Origin: an uncultured Myxococcaceae bacterium
GTDB lineage: Bacteria; Myxococcota_A; Polyangia; Polyangiales; Ga0077539
Direction: 5' to 3'
Assembly (NCBI GenBank): GCA_945952225.1
Contig: CAMFHP010000010.1
Coordinates: 1 to 64,000 of the forward strand
DNA length: 64,000 bases
The number at the start of each line of letters is the position of its first letter. The first letter of the stretch is position 1. Below are positions 55,680-64,000 of the stretch, one piece after another. Below the pieces are notes generated by a model. That model saw only the letters and a list, made by a program, of their open reading frames with translations, was not told the origin of the DNA and searched no databases. The translations under genes were made by a program, and so were the position numbers.

Positions 55680-57737
55680 CTACGCCTTCACGTCACCGCG
55701 GGCGAAGATCGACGAGACGAAATCGAGCACGTTCTTCGCGCAGATCTCGCAGTAGCCGTAGTTGCGGATCATGCGGGTCTTCACGGCGTCGATCTTCTCC
55801 TGCGTGTCGCGGTCGACGACGTTGGAGACCACCGAGGTGAACTTGATGGTGTCCTTCTTGTCTTCGAAGAGCTTGAGCTCCAGGGCGCGGCGCAGGCGGT
55901 CGTTGGTGTCGTAGTTGAACTTCTTGCCTTCGAGGGCGAGGGCGCCGATGAAGTTCATGATCTCGCGGCGGAAGTCGTCTTTGCGCGACTCGGCCACGTC
56001 GATCTTCTCTTCGATGGAGCGCATGAGCCGCTCGTCGGGCTCCTCGTCGCGGCCCGTGTAGCGGTTCTTGACCTTCTCCTTGAGGGTGTGGGCGCGCACG
56101 TTGTCGACGTAGTTGGCGGCCAGCTTGGCGATCTCGCCCTCGTCGGCGCTGATGGCCCGCTGCACCTCGTTCTTCACCACGTCTTCGTACTCGCGCTTCA
56201 CCACGGAGATGAGGTCGGCGTAGCGCTTCCGCTGCTCGTCGCTCGTGATGAGCGAGTGCGTGCGGAGGCCTTTCTCGAGCTCGTTCATCACCATGAAGGG
56301 GTTGAGGCAGCCCTCTTCTTCCTTCACCAGCGCGTTGGAGATCTTGTCCTGCACGTAGCGGGGAGAGACGCCGTCCATGCCCTCGCGGCGCGAGTCTTTG
56401 CGCAGCTCCTTCACGGTGTCTTGCGTGTACCCGGGGAGCACCTTGCCGTCGTAGAGCTTGAGCTTCTGGAGCAGCGTGAGGTTGTGCTTCTTCGGGTCTT
56501 CGAGGCGCGTGAGCACGGCCCACATCGCGGCCATCTCCAGCGTGTGCGGCGCCACGTGCTTGCCGCGCACCTTGCCCTGCGAGAAGTCCTTCGCGTAGAT
56601 GCGCGTCTCTTCGGCGAGGCGGGTGATGTACGGCACGTCGATCTTGATCGTGCGGTCTCGAAGCGCCTCCATGAACTCGTTGGCGAGGAGCTTCTTGTAC
56701 TCGGCCTCGTTGGTGTGGCCGAGGATCACCTCGTCGATGTCGGTCTGCGCGAACTTCTTCGGCTTGATACGGTGCTCCTGCGAGGCGCCGAGAAGGTCAT
56801 AGAGGAAGGCCACGTCGAGCTTGAGCACCTCGACGAACTCCACGATGCCGCGGTTGGCGATGTTGAACTCGCCGTCGAAGTTGAACGCGCGGGGGTCGCT
56901 GTCCGAGCCGTACTCCGCGATCTTTCGGTAGTTGATGTCGCCCGTGAGCTCGGTGGAGTCCTGGTTCTTCTCGTCCTTGGGCTGAAAGGTTCCGATGCCC
57001 ACGCGGTCCTTCTCCGAGAGCAGGATGCGCCGCACGCGGATGTGGTTCGACACCACGCGGGACCAGTCGCCCTTGTAGCGCTCCATGAGGCTCTTGAAGA
57101 TGAACCGGCACGCGGGGTCGAGGTCGCCGTCGACGCGCACCGGGTGGCGCTCGTTGCCCAGTTCGAGCTCCTTGATGGCCCGCGCGCGCCACTCCTGCGG
57201 AATGAGTCGCAGGGGCTCCTCGTGCATCGGGCACGGGAACGCGCCCCCGCCTTCGGACTTGTCCGACACGAGCCCGGTGCCTTCGAGGTTCACCCAGGTG
57301 AACGTGTAGAGCGCGCCCTCGGGCGTGCGCGAGTAGTCTTCGATGCCCTTCTTCAGCAGCCGCGCGATGGTGCTCTTCGACGATCCCACGGGGCCGTGCA
57401 GCAGGATCACGCGCCGCTCGGGGCCGTAGCCCTCGGCCGCCGCGCGGAGCACCGTCACGAGTCGCATGAGCTGGATGTCGAGGCCGAAGACCGCGTCGCG
57501 ACCGCTCCCCGTGTCATCGCGGAAGAAGCCGTAGCGCACGATCTTCTTCTTGTTGTCGATGTACTCCTCCTGCCCCGCGCCGATGACCATGTCGTAGAGG
57601 CGCTGAAAGGCGTTGCGGGTCACCGTCGGGCGCTCGCGCACGATCTGGAGATAGTCCTCGAACGAGCCCTCCCAGTGGAGATCACGGTACTGGTCGTAAT
57701 CCTGAAGGGCTGCGATCCGCTCGATCATCTGGGCCAT
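55680..57737 (-). CDS. prkA: Serine protein kinase PrkA (YeaG family)
   Basis: 685 residues. The AAA+ ATPase part shows [20 protein letters not shown] (Walker A, about 108-127), [19 protein letters not shown] and later [20 protein letters not shown]. The central ENRLIP-like [20 protein letters not shown] and [20 protein letters not shown] and C-terminal [19 protein letters not shown] are PrkA-specific. Length fits E. coli YeaG and B. subtilis PrkA, which are stress and sporulation kinases. The usual partners YeaH/SpoVR are not beside it. GGAG stands eight bases before the ATG at 57737. Confidence 0.96.
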   Translation of the reverse strand: MAQMIERIAALQDYDQYRDLHWEGSFEDYLQIVRERPTVTRNAFQRLYDMVIGAGQEEYIDNKKKIVRYGFFRDDTGSGRDAVFGLDIQLMRLVTVLRAAAEGYGPERRVILLHGPVGSSKSTIARLLKKGIEDYSRTPEGALYTFTWVNLEGTGLVSDKSEGGGAFPCPMHEEPLRLIPQEWRARAIKELELGNERHPVRVDGDLDPACRFIFKSLMERYKGDWSRVVSNHIRVRRILLSEKDRVGIGTFQPKDEKNQDSTELTGDINYRKIAEYGSDSDPRAFNFDGEFNIANRGIVEFVEVLKLDVAFLYDLLGASQEHRIKPKKFAQTDIDEVILGHTNEAEYKKLLANEFMEALRDRTIKIDVPYITRLAEETRIYAKDFSQGKVRGKHVAPHTLEMAAMWAVLTRLEDPKKHNLTLLQKLKLYDGKVLPGYTQDTVKELRKDSRREGMDGVSPRYVQDKISNALVKEEEGCLNPFMVMNELEKGLRTHSLITSDEQRKRYADLISVVKREYEDVVKNEVQRAISADEGEIAKLAANYVDNVRAHTLKEKVKNRYTGRDEEPDERLMRSIEEKIDVAESRKDDFRREIMNFIGALALEGKKFNYDTNDRLRRALELKLFEDKKDTIKFTSVVSNVVDRDTQEKIDAVKTRMIRNYGYCEICAKNVLDFVSSIFARGDVKA

Positions 57738-57871
57738 GTGTGTGTCGCTCCGGCTGCTTGTTCGAGACGAGACGTGAAGAGAGGCACCTTGGAGTGTAGG
57801 AAAGAAGCGCGCCCGCGGCCAACACAAACACGGCCTCGCGTGGCCGCATCACCCTCCGCGCGAAGTGCCAT

Positions 57872-57891
57872 GCGCCAAGGTGTTTTGGCGC
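57872..57891 (-). terminator. Hairpin between the nucleotidase-like gene and prkA
   Basis: Perfect 7-base arms GCGCCAA (57872-57878) and TTGGCGC (57885-57891) with a six-base loop. It lies 42 bases downstream of the nucleotidase stop and 135 bases upstream of prkA, so it can end the former. A second weak palindrome (CGGCC...GGCCG, 57831-57846) follows. The rest of the gap should hold the prkA promoter. Confidence 0.55.
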
Positions 57892-57932
57892 GGTGAAGCG
57901 TCTCGTTTGCAGACAGCGCGCGAGGGCTCCGC

Positions 57933-59516
57933 TCAACGCTCGTCGCGGGTGATGCGCCCGTCGCCGTCGCGGTCGAGCGCGCGCACGATCTCGTCGGCCA
58001 TCATCGCGCCCGTGGGTCGACGGAGCAGCGTTGCGAGCGCGCGTCGGAGCTCGCCGCGGTCGACGGCTCCATCTCCGTCTGCGTCGATCGCTTCGAAGGG
58101 CGGCAGCGTGCGCCAGAGGTCGCGCGCGAAGGCTTCGAGCGCGATGAGCTTGAGCTCGCGTCCCGCGTCGCGCGGCGGCACGCGGCCCGGATTCTCTCGC
58201 GCGAATCGCACGAGGGCCTCGATGCGATCCATGCCGTCGAAGAGCACGCGCACCGTGGCCACGCGGTAGGCGCGCGCGGCGTCGAAGGGCGCGTTCGCGA
58301 GGTGCGTGACACGGCCCGCGGCGTCGACTCGCACGCCGTCGTCGACCTGCAGAAAGCCCGGCGCGGGCGATGGGGCGTGGGCGCGCGATCCCTCGATGGC
58401 GTCGCGCACGGCGGCGCCGGGCATGGTCACCGTGACCACCTCGTTGGCGAAGGGGAGCTCGGTCTCCAGGTCACCGAAGGTGAACGCGCCCTCGTAGCGT
58501 CGGTTGCCGCGGAGCCCTCCGCCGTTGAGCAGCGCGACGTCGGCGCCGAGCGCGTCGCGCACCTTCGAACAGATCAGCGCGCCCATCGTGGTCTGCTGCC
58601 AGCGCGAGCACTCCGACGAGAGCGCGTCGTCGGGACCGAGCGGTCGCAGCACCTCACCGTGGAGCGCCGTCACCGTCGCCTGGTGCTTCGCCACCGTCGC
58701 GGCCAGCGCGGGATCGGGCGTGACCTCGCGCAGTGATTCGAGGCGCACGGTGACGCGCGGAAGATCACGGCCCGAGGTGGGCGCGTCGGCGGGCCATTCG
58801 AGGTCGACCACCGCGACGTGCGTGGCGTCGAGGCCGGCCTTCACGATCCACGCGCCGTGGAGCGCTTCGACGTGGGGCTCGTGCTCGTGACCGCCCACGA
58901 TCACCGGAATCGGCGGGTCTTGCTGCGCCAGCGCGAGGGCGCGGTCGCGCGAGAGAGACTGGTGCGTCATCGCGATCACGCAGGCGCATCCGTCGTCGGC
59001 GACGAGCGCGCGGGCCGTGGCGAGCGCGGTCTCGTTGGCGGGCGCGATGGGGAGGTTGTTGAACGCGCCGGGCGGATAGAGCGCGGGGTCTTCGCCGAGC
59101 ACGCCGAGCATGCCCACGCGTACCGCGCGCGTGGTCGGTCCCGAGACGGTGAGCACCTGCGTGGCCGGGAGCGGGTGCGCGAAGCCGCGGAGGTTCGTGT
59201 TGAGCCACACGCCGCGGAACTCCTGCGTGCGGGCCACGAGCTCGGCGTAGGGAACGTCCTGCTCGTGGTTGCCGAAGCACACGTGCGTGATGGGCACGGC
59301 GTTGAGCGCGTCGACCATGGCGCGTCCGTGGTCGAGGCTCGAGAGCAAGGAGGGAGCGACGAAATCGCCCGCGAGGGTGGTGAGCGTGAGGTCGGCGTCA
59401 CCGCGTGCGCGCTGCGCGTCGGCGAAGGCGCGCAGCCGCGGGAGGTGGTCGAGGAGGTAGACGTCGTTGACGCAGAGGAGGCGCAGGCGTGGTCCGCGCC
59501 GCGGCGGGAGGCTCAT
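57933..59516 (-). CDS. Cytosolic 5'-nucleotidase-like metallophosphoesterase with EF-hands
   Basis: 527 residues. Metallophosphoesterase motifs: LCVNDVYLLDHLPRLRAF (D-x-x), LAGDFVAPSLLSSLDHG (GDF), CFGNHEQDVPY (GNHE) and VGGHEHEPHVE (GHxH). The second half is the 5'-nucleotidase C domain (GALICSKVRDALGADVALLN, GDLETELPFANEVVTVTM). The last 80 residues contain two EF-hand loops, DADGDGAVDRGEL and DRDGDGRITRDE, which would bind calcium. There is no signal peptide, although most members are secreted. Possibly hydrolyses nucleotides or polyphosphates in the cytosol. Confidence 0.88.
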   Translation of the reverse strand: MSLPPRRGPRLRLLCVNDVYLLDHLPRLRAFADAQRARGDADLTLTTLAGDFVAPSLLSSLDHGRAMVDALNAVPITHVCFGNHEQDVPYAELVARTQEFRGVWLNTNLRGFAHPLPATQVLTVSGPTTRAVRVGMLGVLGEDPALYPPGAFNNLPIAPANETALATARALVADDGCACVIAMTHQSLSRDRALALAQQDPPIPVIVGGHEHEPHVEALHGAWIVKAGLDATHVAVVDLEWPADAPTSGRDLPRVTVRLESLREVTPDPALAATVAKHQATVTALHGEVLRPLGPDDALSSECSRWQQTTMGALICSKVRDALGADVALLNGGGLRGNRRYEGAFTFGDLETELPFANEVVTVTMPGAAVRDAIEGSRAHAPSPAPGFLQVDDGVRVDAAGRVTHLANAPFDAARAYRVATVRVLFDGMDRIEALVRFARENPGRVPPRDAGRELKLIALEAFARDLWRTLPPFEAIDADGDGAVDRGELRRALATLLRRPTGAMMADEIVRALDRDGDGRITRDER

Positions 59517-59550
59517 GGGCGGAGGCTAACAACACCGCGCGCGCCGTGGA

Positions 59551-60624
59551 TCACTCCGCGGCGGGGTAGTCGGTGTAGCCCTTCGGTCCGGGCGTGTAGA
59601 AGGTCGACGGATCGGGCGCGGCGAGCGCGCGGCCCGCACGGAAGCGCTCGACGAGGTCGGGGTTCGCGATGAAGGGACGGCCGAAGGCCACGAGGTCGGC
59701 GCGCTTCTCGGCGAGGGCCTGCTCCGCGGTGGTGGCATCGAAGCCGCCCGCGAGAATGAACACGCCCTCGAAGGCCGCGCGGAGCGACTGCTTCAGCGAC
59801 GCAGGCACCGGCGGCGCGCCCATCGCCGAGTGATCGAGCACGTGCACGTACGCGATCTTGAGCGCCGAGAGCTCGCGCACGAGGGCCTCGTACTGCGCGT
59901 CGACGCCTTCGAAGCCGCCGGTGTGGTTGAACACACCGTAGGGCGAGAGGCGGATGCCCACGCGGTCGGCGCCGATGGCCGCGGCGGTGCGCTTCGCGAT
60001 CTCCAGGGCGAAGCGGTTGCGGTTCTCCGCGGAGCCGCCCCAGCGGTCGGTGCGGGTGTTCACGTTCGCGTTGAGAAACTGCTCGACGAGGTAGCCGTTC
60101 GCGCCGTGGATCTCGACGCCGTCGAGGCCCGCCTCGCGCGCCCGCTTCGCCGCGTGCACGTACTCTTCGATCACCGCTTCGACCTCGGCGTCGGTGAGCG
60201 CGTGGGGCTGCGAGTGGGGCACCATGCCGGCGCCGTCGACGTACATCTCTCCGGGCAGGAGCACGTCGGTCGGAGACACCACACGCGCGCCCTTCGGGAG
60301 GTTCGCCGCCGCGCTCACACGGCCCGTGTGCATGCGCTGAACGAAGATCGCCCCGCCCTTCGCGTGCACCGCGTCGGCGACGAGCTTCCACCCCGCCACC
60401 TGGGCGTCGCTGTAGACGCCGGGGATGCGCGCGTAGCCGATGCCGTCGGGCGAGGGCGAGGTGCCCTCGGTGATGAGCAGACCGGCCGACGCGCGCTGCG
60501 CGTAGTACTCGGCCACGAGGGCGTTGGGGGCGTTCTGTTCGACCGCGCGCGAGCGGGTCATGGGCGCCATCGCGATGCGGTTCTTGAGCGTGAGCGGGCC
60601 GAGCTTGATCGGGTCGAAGAGCAT
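59551..60624 (-). CDS. Old yellow enzyme family oxidoreductase (NemA-like)
   Basis: 357 residues. An FMN-dependent NAD(P)H ene-reductase. N-terminal LGPLTLKNRIAMAPMTRSRA, then FVQRMHTGRVSAAANLPKG, DGVEIHGANGYLVEQFLNAN (HxxN pair and catalytic Tyr) and DRWGGSAENRNRFALEIAKR, then AFGRPFIANPDLVERF close the TIM barrel. It reduces activated C=C bonds, or xenobiotics such as nitro compounds. ATG 60624 has a GAGG further upstream. No regulator is next to it. A 152-base gap separates it from the next gene. Confidence 0.95.
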   Translation of the reverse strand: MLFDPIKLGPLTLKNRIAMAPMTRSRAVEQNAPNALVAEYYAQRASAGLLITEGTSPSPDGIGYARIPGVYSDAQVAGWKLVADAVHAKGGAIFVQRMHTGRVSAAANLPKGARVVSPTDVLLPGEMYVDGAGMVPHSQPHALTDAEVEAVIEEYVHAAKRAREAGLDGVEIHGANGYLVEQFLNANVNTRTDRWGGSAENRNRFALEIAKRTAAAIGADRVGIRLSPYGVFNHTGGFEGVDAQYEALVRELSALKIAYVHVLDHSAMGAPPVPASLKQSLRAAFEGVFILAGGFDATTAEQALAEKRADLVAFGRPFIANPDLVERFRAGRALAAPDPSTFYTPGPKGYTDYPAAE

Positions 60625-60776
60625 GGGGAGAAACCTCGTGGCGATCCGTCGTGGGTGACGGGCCGCGCAACCTCGACACGATGGCCGCGCCGCGCAAGCG
60701 CCCGACGTGCGAGCGATTGAGATTCCCAGGGCGCGAAGATGTGATGTCGGGGTTGCCCCGATGGGCGGAAGAGGGC

Positions 60777-60995
60777 TCAGCCCGCGTCGCGCGGGGTCAC
60801 GGGGCACGTTCCGATGCCGAGGAGGGTGTAGAGCGGACAGCTTCCGAGGAGGCCCGTGAGCAGGGGGATGACGCCGAGCCATCCCCAGGGTGCGAAGCGG
60901 CCGGTGACCGCCGCGGCGAGCAGCGCGAGGCCGAGCACCACGCGGATCGCGCGGTCGACGGTGTGTTCGTTGCGGGGAAGGATCTTGTCGAGCAT
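60777..60995 (-). CDS. Small DUF2892 (YgaP-type) membrane protein
   Basis: 72 residues. Starts NEHTVDRAIRVVLGLALLAAA and has a second helix LGVIPLLTGLLGSCPLYTLLG ending in CPLYTLLGIGTC, the signature of the DUF2892/YgaP C-terminal membrane domain, here without a rhodanese domain. GGAGG lies about ten bases before the ATG at 60995. It is divergent from the polymerase gene with 143 bases between the starts. Function unknown. Confidence 0.88.
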   Translation of the reverse strand: MLDKILPRNEHTVDRAIRVVLGLALLAAAVTGRFAPWGWLGVIPLLTGLLGSCPLYTLLGIGTCPVTPRDAG

Positions 60996-61138
60996 GGCGC
61001 GCGGACCTCCGGGCGCGACGTGCGAGCTGCGCATCGCGTCTGCGGGAGAGAGCCGACGAGACGCACGAAGGGTTCGCGCTTCTCGCGGTGCGTGTTGTTT
61101 GTCGCGCGGGCCGTGGTGTGTGCACATCGCGCCCCGCC

Positions 61139-63478
61139 GTGGCGCCCTCTCGCGAAGACGAATGGCTCTGGGGCTGGGACGAGACCCCCGGCATCGTCTC
61201 GGTGTGGGCCGATGGCCGTGGCACGACGCACGTGTGGCGTCGCACCGCGGAGGGCCTCGTGCACGAGCCGCAACGGGCGAGGCCCTGGGTGCTCGTGCGC
61301 TCGCTCGATCTCGTCACCGCGGGCGGTCTCGCGGTGGTGCCCGAGGGAGCCGATGGCGCGGTCACGTTCCGTCGGCTGGAGGGCCACGGCGCGCTGCGCG
61401 TGCAGGTGTTCGGCGGCGACCTCCGCGCGCTCGTCGACGCGGTGTTGCGGGGCGCTGCGAGGCTCCACGGGCATCGTGCGCAGCGGCTCTCGGAGCTGCC
61501 CGGCGAGGTGGCCTTCGCGCTGCCGCCCGAGGAGCAGTACCTCGTCGACACGGGGCGCACACACTTTCGCGGCCTCGACTTCGATGCGCTCGTGCGGCTC
61601 CAGTTCGACCTGGAGACCACGGGCCTCGACGCGCGCACCGACCGGGTCTTTCTCATCGCGCTGCGCGACACGAACGGGCTCGCGACCACGCTCGAATCCG
61701 CGGGGGACACCGACCGCGACGAGGCCGACCTCCTCGTGCGCTTCTGCGAGCTCGTGCGCGCGAGAGACCCCGACGTCATCGAGAACCACAACCTCCACGG
61801 CTTCGACCTGCCCTTTCTCGTGCAGCGCGCGAAGACCCTCCGCGTGGCGCTCTGCTTCGGTCGCCTCGATGGCGTCGCGCCGCGTCCTCGCGCAGGAGCC
61901 CGTGGAAAGACCCGCTACACCGTGCCCGGCCGCGAGCTCATCGACACGCTCGACGCCGTGCGCCGCCATGATTTCTCCGCGCGCGATCTCCCCGGTCACG
62001 GGCTCAAGGCCGTCGCCCGTCACTTCGGTCTCGCAGGGCCCGCGCGCGAGTACGTGCCCGGCGCGAAGGTGTGGGAGGTCTACCAGCGAGACCCCGCGCG
62101 CATCCGTCGCTACGCGCTCGATGACGTGGCCGAGGCCGCGGGGCTCGCGCGACTCCTCGGCGGTGCGGCCTTCGCGCTGGCCCGCATGGCGCCGCGACGC
62201 TACGAGCGCCTCGCCGATGCCGGTCCTGCGACGGGGGTGATCGATCCGCTGCTGGTGCGCGCGTACCTGCGTGCGGGCGCGGCGCTTCCGGCCCATGCGC
62301 ACGGCGACGGCACGGTGCACACGGGCGCGGCGCTGTACCTCTTCGCGGCGGGCGTCGCGCATCGCATCGTGAAGGCCGACGTGGCGAGCCTCTATCCCTC
62401 GCTGATGCGTCAGTACCGCATCGGTCCTGCGAGCGACCGTCTCGGTGCGCTGCACGCGCTCGTCGACCGGCTCGTGGCGCAGCGTCTCGACGCGAAGGCG
62501 CGCGGACGTTCGGCCCCCGCGGGCTCGATGGAGCGCTACACGCACGAGGCCCTCTCGGCGGCGATGAAGATCGTCGTGAACTCGGCGTACGGATACCTCG
62601 GCGCCGTGGGGCTCACGCGCTTCGCCGACGTGCACGCGGCCAACGAGGTGACGTCACGGGGCCGCGCGCTGCTCGACCAGCTCTGCGACGCGCTCGCAGA
62701 ACGCGGCGTCACGCTGCTCGAAGCCGACACCGACGGCGTGTACTTCGCCGTGCCCGCGGGATGGACCGAAGCCGACGAGCGCCGTGTGGTTGCGGAGGTG
62801 GCCGCGCTGCTGCCCGAGAAGGTGAAGCTCGAGTTCGACGGGCGCTACGCGGCGATGCTCTCGCACGAGCCGAAGAACTACGCGCTGCTCGGGTACGACG
62901 GCTCGCTCACGCTGCGCGGGGTGGCGTTCCGATCGAGCCGCGCGGAGCCCTTCGGCGAGCGCTTTCTGCGCGCGTCCATCGCGTGTCTGCTCGCGGGCGA
63001 TGTGCGCGGCGTGAAGGCGGCCTACGTCTCGATGGATCGCGCGCTGCGACACCGCGAGCTGCCCACCGTCGACGTGGCGATGCGGGTGAAGCTCTCGCGC
63101 GAGCCCGCGCAGTACGAGGCCCTGCGCGCGACGCGGCGCGAGCTCGCCTACGAGGCCCTGCTGCAGAACGGTCGTGTCGCGTGGCGTGTGGGTGAGCGCG
63201 TGCGGGTGTACCGCGCCGTGAAGGGACGCGCGGGGCTCGTGCGCGAAGACGACGAGGGCAACGTGCTCGGTGAAGATCCGCGCGACTACGACGGCGCCCA
63301 CTACGCGCGGGTGCTGCGCGAGACGTGGGTCACGCGGCTCGCGCGGGCCTTCGCGCCCGAGGACTTTCGCGCGCTCTTCGATGACCCGGTGCAGCCGTCG
63401 CTGTTTACGGGGCTCGACGCGCGTCCGGTGCTGACGCTGCGCCCGCGGCCGACGCGCGCAGACGGTCGAGGGACGTGA
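61139..63478 (+). CDS. Family B DNA polymerase with 3'-5' exonuclease domain
   Basis: 779 residues from GTG 61139 (no ATG lies close). The exonuclease domain has Exo I FDLETTGLDAR (Asp about 157), Exo II ENHNLHGFDLPFLVQ and Exo III RRYALDDVAEA. The polymerase shows motif A VKADVASLYPSLMRQ (Asp about 414), motif B KIVVNSAYGYLGAVG (Lys about 477), motif C EADTDGVYFA (DTD about 530-532) and KNYALLGYDG (KxY). Length equals E. coli Pol II (783). The loop after motif A is short. It could be a Pol II-like repair or translesion enzyme, or a mobile-element polymerase. No SOS box or phage gene is seen. Confidence 0.93.
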   Translation: MAPSREDEWLWGWDETPGIVSVWADGRGTTHVWRRTAEGLVHEPQRARPWVLVRSLDLVTAGGLAVVPEGADGAVTFRRLEGHGALRVQVFGGDLRALVDAVLRGAARLHGHRAQRLSELPGEVAFALPPEEQYLVDTGRTHFRGLDFDALVRLQFDLETTGLDARTDRVFLIALRDTNGLATTLESAGDTDRDEADLLVRFCELVRARDPDVIENHNLHGFDLPFLVQRAKTLRVALCFGRLDGVAPRPRAGARGKTRYTVPGRELIDTLDAVRRHDFSARDLPGHGLKAVARHFGLAGPAREYVPGAKVWEVYQRDPARIRRYALDDVAEAAGLARLLGGAAFALARMAPRRYERLADAGPATGVIDPLLVRAYLRAGAALPAHAHGDGTVHTGAALYLFAAGVAHRIVKADVASLYPSLMRQYRIGPASDRLGALHALVDRLVAQRLDAKARGRSAPAGSMERYTHEALSAAMKIVVNSAYGYLGAVGLTRFADVHAANEVTSRGRALLDQLCDALAERGVTLLEADTDGVYFAVPAGWTEADERRVVAEVAALLPEKVKLEFDGRYAAMLSHEPKNYALLGYDGSLTLRGVAFRSSRAEPFGERFLRASIACLLAGDVRGVKAAYVSMDRALRHRELPTVDVAMRVKLSREPAQYEALRATRRELAYEALLQNGRVAWRVGERVRVYRAVKGRAGLVREDDEGNVLGEDPRDYDGAHYARVLRETWVTRLARAFAPEDFRALFDDPVQPSLFTGLDARPVLTLRPRPTRADGRGT

Positions 63479-63947
63479 AGCGCAGCGCGGCCTCGTGTGT
63501 CGCGTCGAGCACCACGGGCGGCGCCACCCCCGCGCGCTCGGCCTCGACCCAGCGGCTCGCGCAGAGGCACCAGCGGTCGCCCGCGCGCAGACCGGGAAAG
63601 CCCACCTCGGGATGCGGCGTCACGAGGTCGTTGCCCTGCGCGACGGTGAAGCGGAGAAAGTCGTCGGTGAGCGCCGCGCACACGACGTGAACGCCCGTGT
63701 CGTCGGGGCCCGTGTCGCAGCGTCCGGTGCGTCGCCAGCCGGTGCGGGGAGAGGTTCCGCAGGGGACGAGGGCGGCGCCGAGCACGTTGCGGTCGCCGCG
63801 GTCGTCGGGCGCATTGGGCGGCGGCATCGCGCAGGTGGGCGCGGGCGACGAGGCGCACGCGTCGGCGGTCGTCGGGGCCGGTCGCGTGGGCGCTGCGGTG
63901 CGGGGCGTACACGCGAGCGCGAGGAGCACGAAGACGAGCGGGCGCAT
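63405..63947 (-). CDS. DUF2237-family lipoprotein
   Basis: 180 residues. A lipoprotein signal (FVLLALACTP, Cys about 14) precedes a linker and then a DUF2237-like domain: TGRCDTGPDDTGVHVVCAAL, FTVAQGNDLVTPHPEVGFPG, LRAGDRWCLCASRWVEAERA and APPVVLDATHEAALRFTSLD. These match the family block by block. DUF2237 members are usually cytosolic, so an exported copy is unusual. It overlaps the 3' end of the polymerase gene by 74 bases in convergent orientation. No role known. Past 63947 nothing is visible. Confidence 0.85.
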   Translation of the reverse strand: MRPLVFVLLALACTPRTAAPTRPAPTTADACASSPAPTCAMPPPNAPDDRGDRNVLGAALVPCGTSPRTGWRRTGRCDTGPDDTGVHVVCAALTDDFLRFTVAQGNDLVTPHPEVGFPGLRAGDRWCLCASRWVEAERAGVAPPVVLDATHEAALRFTSLDRLRASAAGAASAPDARRAP

Positions 63948-64000
63948 CACCGCGTTGGGATGCTCCGGTGCGCTTCGCGGCTCTGCGGAGGGCGTCGGTC

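Noticed and set aside
57805-57821. TGGCC...GCGCGC resembling a sigma54 promoter upstream of prkA on the minus strand
   Set aside because: Only GG and GC spacing fits; the -12 TTGC and the rest of the -24 are absent. Such matches are frequent in GC-rich DNA.
61139-63478. Prophage remnant around the DNA polymerase
   Set aside because: No integrase, terminase, capsid or att repeats nearby, and base use is like the neighbours.

Overview
The window looks like ordinary chromosome of a high-GC, Gram-negative, predatory-type or soil bacterium of the Myxococcota, probably Polyangia and possibly near the Sandaracinaceae. No rRNA is present, so this rests on style. The GC content is very high, with GTG and TTG starts common. 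Many secreted lipoproteins carry Cys-rich modules of the CVNTQTDxxNCGxCG type or Asp-rich linkers. There are also a eukaryote-like Ser/Thr kinase, an FHA-sigma54 activator, a PhaR regulator and MoxR-type ATPases. I see no rRNA, tRNA, CRISPR array, insertion sequence, integrase or phage module. Gene density is high and no gene-free stretch exceeds about 300 bases.

Layout. 1-7.6 kb: an Asp-repeat lipoprotein, then the glycolytic operon gap-pgk-tpiA-secG, a GT-C-like membrane protein and a small secreted protein. 7.9-13.7 kb: an S55 (SpoIVB-like) peptidase translationally coupled to a propeller-like secreted protein, facing a membrane-anchored Ser/Thr kinase across a hairpin terminator. 13.8-19.1 kb: a lipoprotein divergent from an acyl-CoA dehydrogenase/metallo-beta-lactamase-fold pair, a helical-repeat protein and a prepilin peptidase. 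19.1-32 kb: mostly envelope and unknown genes: TPR-like proteins, a TSUP permease, a CBS protein, two tandem Tat-exported ferritin-like proteins divergent from a blue-copper protein, and a 688-residue protein with Cys clusters.

32-46 kb: a 1160-residue lipoprotein with eleven tandem Cys modules, an OmpA-like pair, and a tightly packed set of three overlapping genes ending in a RavA/MoxR-type AAA+ ATPase plus a fourth gene. This set is the best candidate for a poorly described system. PhaR, an ECF sigma/anti-sigma pair and HutF follow. 46.9-53.2 kb: two sigma54 activators flank rpsU. The second, RtcR, is divergent from rtcB-rtcA, and a textbook -24/-12 promoter lies between them, so the RNA-repair module appears complete.

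53-64 kb: a rubredoxin (too short for routine ORF calling) coupled to a MarR regulator, then radA, PrkA kinase, a cytosolic 5'-nucleotidase-like protein with EF-hands, an old yellow enzyme, a DUF2892 membrane protein, a family B DNA polymerase with all catalytic motifs, and a lipoprotein of the DUF2237 type. Functions come from motifs read by eye; no database search was run.
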